Of a stretch of 64,000 bases of DNA, positions 22,441 to 32,684 are shown piece after piece. The notes below the pieces were generated by a model that had not been told where the DNA came from, ran no database searches, and saw only the letters and a list, made by a program, of their open reading frames with translations. Position numbers and translations under genes: made by a program. Source of the DNA: Jaltomata sinuosa (taxonomy: Eukaryota > Streptophyta > Magnoliopsida > Solanales > Solanaceae). The stretch lies in the NCBI GenBank assembly GCA_003996215.1, contig QJPP01001556.1, forward strand, positions 310,001 to 374,000, written 5' to 3'. The first letter of the stretch is position 1. Each line of letters starts with the position of its first letter.

Positions 22441-24077
22441 GCACATTTGAGCAAACAAGCAGATTCAACAAACATGGGAGGTAATGCTTTTGCTTCACAT
22501 GTGATTGATGCTCAGACCACAGGTATTATATCTTCCTCTTGTGTGAATGATGTTAAAGAGGAATGGATAGTTGACACAGGTGCAACTAATCATATGGTCT
22601 CTAATAAAGAAATGCTCAATGATAAAAAGGAACCTAGTATTGTCAGTAGTAGGAAGGTACATCTACCTAATGGAAGAACAGTTGTTGTTTCACACATTGG
22701 TCATTGTGATATTATGAATGGAAGGTCCGTAAGAAATGTGTTGTATATACCATATTTTAGATACAATCTCTTGTCAGTGTCCAGAATAACCAAAGAACTG
22801 CATTGTTCAGTGAAATTTTTCCCTGACTCTGCATATTCCAGGACCTCTCAAGTGGAAAGGTGTTGGAGATTGGTGAGGAGATTGAGGGCTTATACTTGTT
22901 TCCATATAAAAAATCAGGAGACAAGAATACTCAAGTTACTAGAGTACTGATAGCAACAAGGAATAAACTGGACATAATGCTATGGCATAGGAGGATAGGC
23001 CATGTATCTGTAGGAGCAATGGAAAAGTTACTAAGTCTTAGTCATGCTGAATGTAAGCAAGTAGTAGACAAGTGTGAAATTTGTCCACTTGCTAGACATA
23101 CTAGATTACCTTTTGTTGATAGTGAAACTAAATCATCTTCTGTTTTTGATTTATTGCATTTGGATGTATGGGGACCTTTTCATGTGCCTACTTTTGATGG
23201 TAATAGATTGTTCTTAACCATTATGGATGATTATTCTCGTATGACTTGGGTTTACTTGTTGAAACTAAAGAGTGATGTATTAGTGGTGCTACAGAATTTT
23301 ATCAAATTGATTCTTACACAGTTTGGAAAGCAGATCAAAATACTGAGATCAGACAATAGAACAGAATTTATTAATTCTACTTGTGCTGATCTGTTTGCAT
23401 CTCATGGTATTGTGCACCAAAGGTCTTGTGTCTACACCCCTCAGCAAAATGGGGTGGTAGAGAGAAAACACAGGTATATTTTGGAGTTGGCCAGAGCCAT
23501 CAGATTTCAAGGTTCTATTCCTTTGAAATTTTGGGGGCATGTGTCTTGGGAGCTGTTTATGTGATGAATAGATTACCTTCTTCAGCATTGCAAGGGAAGA
23601 CCCTTTTTGAGGTTTTCCATGGTTGCAAAGGGACTGTTGATCATTTCAGGACACTAGGCTGTCTATGCTATGCAAAATGCTTGCCTGTGGGTGATAAATT
23701 TGAAGCTAGAGCAGTTCCCTCCATCCATATGGGATATTCTGAAGTTACCAAAGGATATGTGCTTTATAATTTGACCACTCATGCATTTTTTATCTCTAGA
23801 GATGTGTCTTTTCGAGAAGATGTTTTTCCATTCCATCCTACTCCTAATATCCCACCTCTTTTTGTTGATAGTTCTACTGGTTTTATTGATGATGATTTTC
23901 CCAATGCTTCTCCTTCTGACCCTATTGTTCCTCCTCCTCCACCCTTGCCTGTGGAGCCTGTCCTTGATCCAGTAGTTGTTCTTCCTACTGAGCCTGGTGT
24001 TGTGGCTGAGACAGTGGTGCCTCCTATTTTACTCCTTTTAGTCAACTAGTACCAGTCTCAGTTCAATCCAATCAGTG
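22441..24077 (+). pseudogene. Copia protease and integrase, broken
   Basis: The protease active site reads EEWIVDTGATNHMVS near 22560. The integrase zinc domain is at 22980-23080 (WHRRIGHVS, then CEICPLAR). The integrase core has a first aspartate in HLDVWGPF, a second in RSDNRTEF and a glutamate in GVVERKHR. The family-specific downstream segment reads HFRTLGCLCYAKCLPVGDKF. Frameshifts lie near 22845 and 23535. The Pro-rich linker to RT is cut at about 24077 by the foreign segment. Confidence 0.85.
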
Positions 24078-24878
24078 GGAGTGCGAGCGGGAGGCATCTT
24101 ACTTATATGAAAACACCTAGGCGAATGAAGAGTTCATGCTTCTTAACAGTAGCTGTCCATGAATTCCTCTGATTCCAGTCAAGCAATCGAGCCAAGAACG
24201 AGAGGGATGGGCTCCCCGCTAACACTTTTTTAGATATTCCCCCTTCCAAGGACGCTTTCTCGAGCCTTTTTTCCTTATCCTTTTTGGTTTGGGGATGACA
24301 ATTCGTCTCGAGTAGGACACCGGTGATCTCTACATTCACCTATGTAATTGAAAAATCTGCTTTCAAGCAGCTCCATTTTCTAAGGGAGAGTGGTCCCGCA
24401 CTATTCCTCCCCACTAAAAAGAGCGATTGAGAATCTTGAGAACCTTTCCGAGTGTCTATCTTCGTGGGGTGACTCTAAGAATGATTATATCACATACGCT
24501 TAAAGGGGGCAACAAAAATAGATCACCAAGTTTAGCATAGACATATAATATTGACCGGGCGTGCACACTCTGGACTTGTCGATCGTTATTCTATATGATG
24601 AGTGATTTATTGAATTGCTAGTCTGTCAGTGAGAGAAGTGATAACTTCGAGAAAGTCTCGCCCAAAGAGCTTAGCCAAGAGTGGACCAGGCCATATGGCG
24701 GTCCCCTAAAGCCGGTCACCGGGAGCAAAGATCCTTCTCAATTCTTTCACTGCAGATAGCAAGCATCCAAAACTCAGAAATAGTTTCATCTGGAAGTTCT
24801 TCCCCGCTGAAAGAGATCGAAGAAGGGTCAACTAGCGCTTAGAGTTCGGTGCGAAGCGGAAGCGCTTGCTAGCATGGT
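24078..24878. other. Mitochondrial-like DNA insert in copia
   Basis: The copia linker reads to about 24077 and resumes at about 24879 with QAGQVHPPSRQ. The ~800 bp between has no copia similarity, no TIRs and no TSD. Its texture is that of plant mitochondrial intergenic DNA, with phrases like GTCAAGCAATCGAGCCAAG and GTGCGAAGCGGAAGCGCTT. The origin is inferred by style; a search against plant mitogenomes would decide. Confidence 0.55.
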
Positions 24879-26640
24879 TGTTAGTTCAAGCAGGCCAAGT
24901 CCACCCTCCTTCTAGACAGTCCCACAGATCCAAGAAACAACCAACATGGATGACAAATTTTGTCACCAATCATGCAACAGATTCTACTTCCTATCCTCTT
25001 GCTCATACACTGAGTCATGTAGGGCTCTCCCCTCACTATCACTCTTACTTGGTTGCTTTCTCTTATGTTGCAGAACCTCAGTCTTACAGGGAAGCTTGTT
25101 CAGATCCTAACTGGATCACTGCTATGCAGGAGGAAATTCAAGCTCTTGAAGCAAATAAAACTTGGGTTTTGGAGCCTTTACCACCTGGCAAGATCCCTAT
25201 TGGATGTAAATGGGTTTACAAGGTGAAGTTTCAAGCTAATGGGGACATAGAGAGATACAAAGCAAAGTTGGTTGCCAAAGGATACAACCAGAGGGCTGGT
25301 CTTGATTACCAAGACACCTTTTCTCCTGTGGTGAAAATGGTGACTGTTAAGAGTGTTCTGTCTATTGCTGCAGCTTATGATTGGCATATCCACCAGTTGG
25401 ATGTGTACAATGCTTTTCTTCAGGGTGATTTGCATGAAGAGGTATACATGTCTTTGCCTGAGGGTTTTACTAGCCAGGGGGAGCATCAAGGCATGGTTTG
25501 TAGGCTAGTAAAGTCCTTATATGGACTTAAACAAGCTAGTAGACAGTGGAATGTTAAACTCACTGATGCACTTGTGGAGTCTGGTTTTGTGCAAAGTGAT
25601 TTGAATTATTCTTTGTTCATCAAGAGACACCAGGAACAAGTTGTAGTGATTTTAGTTTATGTGGATGATATGTTGGTGGTTGGTATTGACCTGCAACTGA
25701 TTGAGCATACTAAGCAAGACTTGCATGCTAAATTCAAAATCAAGGATCTTGGAATACTAGGATATTTCTTGGGGATAGAATTTAGTAGATACTCCAAGGA
25801 GATATTGATGAATCAAAGGCAATACAGCCTGGAACTGATAGAAGAAATGGGACTAACGGGTGCAAGACCATCTTGGACACCAATAGACAACAATCTAAAG
25901 TTAACAACTACTGATCAAGCAATGGGAGTTAAAGATGATGCTGAATTACCAGACAAGGGGCCCTATCAGAGATTGATTGGAAGACTGTTGTACTTAACAT
26001 TAACTAGACCAGACATTGGATTTGTAGTCCAGACATTGAGTCAATTCCTGCAGAATCCCAAGAAGTCACATATGGAAGCTGCTCTTAAAGTGGTGAGATA
26101 TATAAAAAAGGAACCAACCATGGGAATCTTGATGAGCAGCAAAAAAGAAAACAAGTTAGTGGCTTTTTGTGATGCTGATTGGGCAGCATGTCCCAACACA
26201 AGAAGGTCAGTAACAAGCTTCTTGATCAAGCATGGAGACTCCTTGATATCATGGAGATCAATGAAACAAACAACTATCTCTAGGAGTTCAGCAGAATCAG
26301 AGTATCGGAGCATGGCTTCTACTGTCTCAGAATTGGTATGGATTGTTGCATTGTAGAGCTACCTGTAACTCTATTCTCTGATAGTAAAGCAGCATTATTG
26401 ATAGCAACAAATTCGGTATATCATGAAAGGACAAAACACATCGAGATAGATTGTCATTTTATCATAGAGAAGATACAAAAGAGAGTGATCAAGACACTAC
26501 ACATAAGAACACAAGAGCAACAAGCATCCAAAGGGTTGTGCAGACCACAACATGAGTATTTAGTTTCCAAGCTTCGCATGCTAAATGTTTTTAGACCTGC
26601 AAGCTTGAGGGGGAGTAATGAAATAGGAGCTATAACATAA
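24879..26640 (+). pseudogene. Copia reverse transcriptase and RNase H
   Basis: The longest frame in the window (to 26356) carries the RT. Motifs are CKWVYKVKFQANGDIERYKA, GLDYQDTFSPVVK, QLDVYNAFLQGDLHEEVYMS and the catalytic YVDDM. RNase H follows (FCDADWAACPNTRRSVTSF; SRSSAESEYRSMAST). A frameshift or small deletion near 26345 moves the end of RNase H (FSDSKAALLIATN; ERTKHIEIDCHF) to another frame, ending at 26640 just inside the 3' LTR. RT is intact over its core, but it has no in-frame gag-pro upstream. Confidence 0.9.
26601..26615 (+). promoter_or_regulatory. Copia polypurine tract
   Basis: AAGCTTGAGGGGGAG immediately precedes the 3' LTR, as expected for the plus-strand primer. Confidence 0.8.
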
Positions 26641-26917
26641 TCAGTTAGTTAGTTAGTTAGTTGGTAGATTAGATGGTGGTTAAAGTTTGTTACAGCTAAG
26701 TAAATATTTTGTAGAGTCGATTAGTTAGTGGAGGACAGTTGTAATTGTTAGTTAGATTAGCTCATGTATATAAGGGAGAAGAGTAGAGAAATTCTCCAAG
26801 TAAGAAATCATTTTTTCTCTCTATCATTTTACATTGTAGCTTTATTCTGAGTAAGGGAATATTTTCTCTGAGTTTCCTCTTCAATTCACTAGTGTGTGTG
26901 CTTGTTATTTCACAACA
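26616..26917 (+). repeat. Copia 3' LTR
   Basis: A 302-bp partner of the 5' LTR with two extra AGTT units near 26643. It ends TTTCACAACA and is followed by TTGAG. Confidence 0.85.
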
Positions 26918-27493
26918 TTGAGCTTGAGAAGCTTCTGGTCCAGTAGGTCCGTAAAATTCACTAGGATAAGCGGTATTATTGAACCAGATAAAACAACAAG
27001 CAATGAAACCAAAGACTGCTATTCCAAATTTGTTGGAATAATCAAATCACCTATCCGAGATTGTCTTAACCAAATTTGATCGTGGTCAACTCAAAATTTC
27101 CAAATGAACTAGAAATCCAACCAACGATTCAAACCACTCCATGCCCCTTGAGACTCGTGTGAGATATTCAAACAAGTCATAAATCACCTTCTCGACCTAA
27201 TGGAATTATCAAAACTCAAATCTGAACTCGTTAACACAAAATATTGACTTCGATCAAAGTTCTTAATTCCAAAATTCTAAAACAAGAACTTCTTCGAAAT
27301 GCATTCAATCACCTCAGAAACCGTGTCACCGGTCCCCACAAGTTATAAACAACATAACAAGGCTAAAGGGATGATCAAACTCGGGAAAAGGACTCTAAAA
27401 CACAAAACGATTATGCAGATTGTTACATGATGCACCCGCTGATGACCATTCAAATTTATGAGTTTGAAATTTAATATTTGCACATATATATTA

Positions 27494-27699
27494 CTCCCTT
27501 CCTCTCAATTTATGTGATACCTTTATGATTTCAAGAGTCAATTTTTTTTCTTTACCGTGATTTGTTATATGCATTTTTATTATTTTGAGTTGTTAATTAT
27601 TATTACTTAAAGATTCTATGTACGAATCCATAATCAAAATTAAGAAATTTGACTTTCAATATCTGAATTGTACTACATAAATTGAGATAGAGAGAATAG
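27494..27699. mobile_element. Stowaway-like MITE
   Basis: A 206-bp element flanked by TA. The left end reads CTCCCTTCCTCTCAATTTATG; the right end has CATAAATTGAGATAGAGAGA in inverse orientation. The CTCCCT start and TA target fit Tc1/mariner Stowaway MITEs. It shares the CAATTTATGTG word with units in the Helitron. Confidence 0.55.
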
Positions 27700-27701
27700 T
27701 A

Positions 27702-28309
27702 TATTGCTTTACATAGAGATAGTATGAGCCAAAATTATGAATCCGACTGATCATATAACTTATGATTGATTGTCACAAGTAGTCATGAATCCATCCCTCA
27801 TTTTTTTTACTACATCTCACTATTTTGGATGTCTCAAAATTTTCTACATGTTGAATGATGAATGTACATCAATCTTCGACTTTCCAACAGTGGTCTCAGC
27901 ATACAAGTGTAGCATCATTGTCACCTTTTCTGAAAGGTTAAACACACTTTAGATCATGTTCCTTAAAACTTTTGACTTTTCAAACTTGGAAAGAATTAAG
28001 AGTACTTAAAGATATATATGTTCATGGTATAAATATTTTTTTTTCATATTATTACTGTATTTTTCACCTAATCATATTGGACTTACTATATACTAGAATT
28101 ACATGTTATTGTGGGTAAACTCAATTTGATAGTGCAAAAAATTATGTATACTGCCGGTGCAAAAACATAAACTCAAACTAATAGGGTGGAACAAATAATA
28201 AATTAGAGTATAACTTATTAGTTGTCAAATTACTTGGACGGGGAAAAGCAAATTGAAATCTATTTGGGATATGAATCGAAAATAAGAGATTGCATTTTCT
28301 ACTACTAGC
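27702..28309. other. Spacer between MITEs
   Basis: No gene, RNA or defined repeat was recognised. Confidence 0.5.
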
Positions 28310-28311
28310 TA

Positions 28312-29393
28312 CTTTCTTCGTTTCAAATTATCTATCAAGTTTCTCTTTTACACGCCTCTTAAAAAAACGTTAATTAGAAAGAATTTGACTATTTTATCCT
28401 CATTTATGTCTTATGATCAGTGTTTCTAGAGGCGTTCAAGAGGTGAGCCTCAAGGCGAGACGTAGAAAAAACACCCCAGCGCATTACAGGGGGTGGGGTG
28501 GGGTGGGGGCGAAAGTCTCGTAAGGCATAAGCCCTGCTATTTGGGACGTTCGTCTAAGCCTGAGACGTGAATTCCTTGTGGGGTGTAAGTCCAAAAAAAT
28601 ACTATAAATTAAAACAAAATTTTTCTAATAAATTTCTAATTACTCAAATGTCTGATTGTTAAATAGTCAAAAGTAAAAGAAAAATCAAAGAAAAATATTT
28701 TTTTATTTTTAAGCCCTAACTTTTTATCTCATTCTCTGTACGTTTCTCGTTAGATCGACCTACTCAATCAAGTACTTTCTTAATTTCTTCTTCCTTTTAC
28801 CTTCTTTTCAAGTTCCTTTGTTTTCCTTTACTTCTTCGCTTTAAAATCTAATATATGGTGAATGAGTATGTAAAATTTCTGATTGGATTTATATAGTTTA
28901 CACTCTTTTTTTGTGATTTATCCTGTTATTCTAATTATACTAATTTATAAAATATTAAAAATTAAAAGATTCATGTGGCTTACGCCTCATCACCTCACTT
29001 CTTTGCTTTAAAATCTAATATATGGTGAATGAATATGTAAAATTTCTGATTGGATTTGTATAGTTTACACTCTTTTTTTGTGATTTATCCTTTTATTCTA
29101 ATTATATTAATTTATAAAATATTAAAAATTAAAAGATTCATGTGGCTTACGCCTCATCGCCTCACGACTTACATCTTTCCCCGTAACAAGTAAAATGCCT
29201 CGTCTTGCACCCACATTGTTTAAACATTGCCTAAGATATAGTCTCTTCATTAAATATTTATTATATTGAGGTGTTTGTAATTTTTAAAAATAATTACTAC
29301 TAAGAATACAATGAGAAAAAATAATTATTTCTATTTTAAATTTTTAAAATGATAAATAATTTGAGATAACGTAGAAATTTGACACGAAAGAAG
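28312..29393. mobile_element. Stowaway-like MITE holding a nested hAT-like element
   Basis: The ends are inverted: CTTTCTTCGTTTCAAATT on the left; CTTCTTTCGTGTCAAATTT on the right read in reverse complement. Both are flanked by TA. Removing the inner element (28418-29229 plus its duplication) leaves about 262 bp, a normal MITE size. Confidence 0.55.
28418..29229. mobile_element. hAT-like nonautonomous element
   Basis: The left end reads CAGTGTTTCTAGAGGCG; the right end in reverse complement reads CAATGTTTAAAC. The flanks are CTTATGAT and CCTAAGAT (6/8). Both ends carry GAGGCG/GCCTCG-type words. It contains a tandem duplication of about 170 bp starting near 28829 and 28999. No transposase is present. 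Confidence 0.5.
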
Positions 29394-29395
29394 TA

Positions 29396-29848
29396 TTATA
29401 GTAGAACAAAGTTGCTGAAATCGAGGAGGATATCTTTAGTAATCGCCGTATAATATTTATGATCTGGTCTCAGTCTTTGATGATTTTGAGCATTAAAGTG
29501 AAGGTGGTCATATTTGTTTTAAGCATTGGTGGGATAAAAAGGAGAAAATAATGATAATGTGAAATGTGGAAAGGTAGGTATGAATCCACCAACAAAAATT
29601 AAAGTATCAAAGTAGAATTTTTCAATGCAAAAATGGAGAAAAATAATATATAGTGGTGGGAGTAATTTGGGACACTCTTTGCTTTGATTCTTTTCTTTAT
29701 TCCTTGGCTTTTGGGAAAGTAAATTTAGGATATGATCTTGCCAGAGTTGGAGTAGGGTTCCCTTGTCTTCCAATGATTAGACCACTAATATGCATGGCTT
29801 ATTGTAATTAATCACTTTACACTTCATTAATCCTTTTGTTCACCTCGA
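29396..29848. other. Spacer
   Basis: No supported gene; the minus 84-codon frame at 29519-29773 has no family features. Confidence 0.5.
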
Positions 29849-29857
29849 TTATTAATA

Positions 29858-30895
29858 CGGAAAAGGGCCAAAAATACCACTAAACTATCTGAAAAGGTTC
29901 AAATATACCCTTCGTTAATTTATTGGGCTAAAAATACCCCTTAGTCTATCTTTTTGGCTCACTTTTACCCTTAAAACTAACAACCCTCTTTTTTTTTTAA
30001 TTATTATATTTTACGTGGCTCTATCTTATTGGACAAACTAAAACCCAACCCATCAGAATTTTCCCTGCCGCCCCGACTCAATTTTACTACCCATGACCCA
30101 AACCCATTTAGAAAAACCCAACAAAGGACATAAAACATACGATCATCGTTCTGACTGTGAACACTATAAAAATAAATTCTTTCTGACTCTGAAAATCCAA
30201 TTCATGCAAGCCATGAAAATCAGAAAACAAAAGAAAAAAGCTTGTTCAGCGGTGCAAACATCTTTTAGATTATTTTAAGGAGTGCACCATGCATGTCAAA
30301 GTTCAGCCGCAACAATTAGAAATCAAAATTCTGTTTTGCTTAATTTTTTTTCTCTTTATACAATGGTTAACCAAGGGAGGAACATAATAACGAAGCTCTT
30401 ACTTTTTATTTCATACACATCCATTGTCATATCTTCAATACAACAAAATCAAAGCTCTAGAGAGGCAAACCCCAAAGACAAATAACAACAGAAAATAAAA
30501 TAATGCAGAAAGTGCACCTGCTCTTAATAATACTACGGAATCAATTCCTTCTGTTGCTGAGAATTCTATTCAAGTAAGTCGTGAAGGCCAAACAACACCT
30601 GAGAATCCCACGATCGATGTATGTTTTATGTCGATGGGTTTTCCTAAATGGGTTTGAGTCATGGGTAGTGAAATTGGGTCGGGGCGGCAGGGAAAATTTT
30701 GATGGGTTGGGTTTTAGTTTTGTCCAATAAGAAAGCGCCACGTAATAAATAATAATTTTTTTAAAAAAACCGTTAGTTTTAAGGGTAAAAGTGAACCAAA
30801 AAGATAGATGAAGAGGTATTTTTAGTCCAAAAGATTAATGAAGGGTATATTTGAACTTTTTCAGATAGTTCAGGAGTATTTTTGGCCCTTTTCCG
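29858..30895. mobile_element. Foldback MULE-type MITE, copy A
   Basis: Ends are CGGAAAAGGGCCAAAAATAC and its inverse, with arms of about 250 bp. The perfect 9-bp target duplication TTATTAATA lies at 29849-29857 and 30896-30904. Nine-base duplications point to the Mutator superfamily. About 500 bp of unique middle separates the arms, and no transposase is encoded. Copy B at 34488-35593 is the same family in the opposite orientation. Confidence 0.8.
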
Positions 30896-30904
30896 TTATT
30901 AATA

Positions 30905-32200
30905 ACATTCTCATTTAATTACTTCTAAACAGATTTGGACGTCAAGAAGGGCGAGCATAGTTCAAGGTCGATCAGACTTTGGCACGATTCAAACATAGTC
31001 GATCTTGCTACAATATCAAATTAAATCGACCTTGAATTCGAGTCTTTCATATATGTATTCGTGCATAATATTATACAATTTAAAGTCAAATGATTTATGT
31101 ACCTTGAGAAACTTTAAGAATCAATATTCTAAATTGATAACCAAATTTAGTATGCGTTTAGATATGCACTTGAAATTATAATTTGAATCATAAATGTGGG
31201 TAGAGATGATTTGAAGTTGAAATTTTGTTTAAGGATGTAATTTGAATTAAAAAATTGTACTTTTTTCTTATAAACATGAAAATTTCTCAATTTGTAAAAC
31301 TATCAAGGCTAGCTTCCTCAACTCTTATGCAATTTCATCAAATGAGCAAATCATAATTTACAAACACAGTATTTGACTATCCTAAGACACATTAATAAAT
31401 TGCATATTTTCATGTTTCTTTTAGAAATAAATGCTCGTGATTGCATGCTATTACAAACAAACTTTCAAATACACATAATCTTACAAGATTTACTAGTCTA
31501 ATAAATCAACATAATAATAACTAACTGTTCTTTAATATAATCATCTCATATGATACGTACAATCTCATCACGTCACACGGGCCCGTAATCAAAATTACGC
31601 CAAATCAAGGTGACTTTCACGGGGAGCGAGTTGAACCTCATACCAGCTTAACATTAGCTCAGACCTACTTCTACACAATTCGTATACTAATTGAAAGTAT
31701 ATGTATTTTGCCAACCAAACAAGCCTTCGTAAAATCTTCAAGATCTTTTCTTTTTCTTTTTCTTTTTGGGGTCAAAAAGGAGATAAGAAAGATGAAAAAT
31801 AAAATTGAACACACCAAAAAAAAAAAAAAGCAAAAAAACAAGAAGAAGTAGAAATATGCAGCCTTTTTTACTCTTCATTGCTTCCTTTAAGGAGAGGGTT
31901 CCTTTGATCAGGGCTCTTTTTTTCAACATATGGTATGTCTAATCAAGTTTATTAGCCTTTTGATATATTTTAATCTTTGATAAAAGAGCAAGAATGATGT
32001 TCAAAAGAATGGAAAATGCTTTTTTTTCTTTTACAAATTGAAGTTAAAGTAAATTTGAAAAATAAAAGAAAAAGTATATGCAAATATATGGCTAAACATT
32101 CTTCAAACGACGCTCCTAGTAAATCTTGTCTTTTACTTTTATAATGAACCAAATAAAGGGATGTTCACACAATTACCCCGCCCGTAAAACATTACACACA
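30905..32200. other. AT-rich spacer
   Basis: No supported gene, repeat array or RNA gene. Only short ORFs and A/T runs are seen. Confidence 0.5.
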
Positions 32201-32537
32201 GGGTTCGTTTGGTAGCTGGTTTGAGAGTGACTTATGCATGTATTAAATCCTACATAAGTAATACTATGTTTGGTAGTTGGTTAGGAGTTAAGTTATTCAT
32301 GTATATATAATTAATATAATGTTTGGCTTGCAATTTAGAAACCTGCATAACTAATACATGTATAAGTTATGAGATAATCTATGTATTATTTTATACAGGG
32401 TAGAAGGTGGAATAAATAATACATGTATAACTAATATATGAATAAGTTATCACTGCATAACTAATACATAAATTCCCTCATAACTAATCCCTACATTACT
32501 AATACATGCATAACTCTTACTAGCTACCAAACGACCC
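32201..32537. mobile_element. MITE with GGGTTCGTTTGGTAGC ends
   Basis: Left GGGTTCGTTTGGTAGCTGGT pairs with the right end, which in reverse complement reads GGGGTCGTTTGGTAGCTAGT. Both continue into a TTATGCATGTATTA word. It resembles Harbinger/Tourist-type MITEs, but a TTA target duplication is not clear. A truncated relative is at about 58970-59352. Confidence 0.6.
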
Positions 32538-32684
32538 CTTAGGGATTGTTTCATAAAGTGTATAATAATAGTGTTGAACGGGGGCAGAGTTAGAAGTTTG
32601 GGTACGGGTTCGGTTGAACCCATTACCTTTTGTTGAAACAATGTATTTTTATTAAGAAATTCACTAAATATGTATAAATCTTAA

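Larger units (their letters stand above)
20848..26917 (+). mobile_element. Complete Ty1-copia retrotransposon
   Basis: Target duplication TTGAG is present at 20843-20847 and 26918-26922. The element has two LTRs, a tRNA-Met-type primer site, a polypurine tract, and gag-pro-int-RT-RNase H in copia order. The LTRs differ by about eight substitutions, a 1-bp T-run indel and an 8-bp (AGTT)n indel by eye, so it is fairly young. The coding region has stops and frameshifts and a foreign insert at about 24078-24878. Confidence 0.9.
18863..27427 (+). mobile_element. Solo gypsy LTR, split by a copia element
   Basis: The LTR begins TGTCACGATTC at 18863 and ends GATTGTTACA at 27427, the terminal words of a common solanaceous gypsy LTR family. 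The flanking five bases are GGATG (18858-18862) and TGATG (27428-27432), a 4/5 match. No internal gypsy sequence remains, so it is a solo LTR left by LTR-LTR recombination. The copia element at 20848-26917 interrupts it. Without that element the LTR is about 2.49 kb. A GC-richer patch of GCGAAG/GAACGCG words lies near 20510-20690. Confidence 0.65.

Noticed and set aside
24078..24878. Chloroplast origin of the insert
   Set aside because: No recognisable plastid gene; texture fits mitochondrial intergenic DNA better.
30541..30741. 66-codon minus frame also seen at 34651-34851 in plus
   Set aside because: Appears twice only because it lies in the arms of the two MULE foldback copies; no start context or domain.
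31561..31640. GC-rich patch considered as another organelle insert
   Set aside because: Too short and without the characteristic texture; boundaries not visible.
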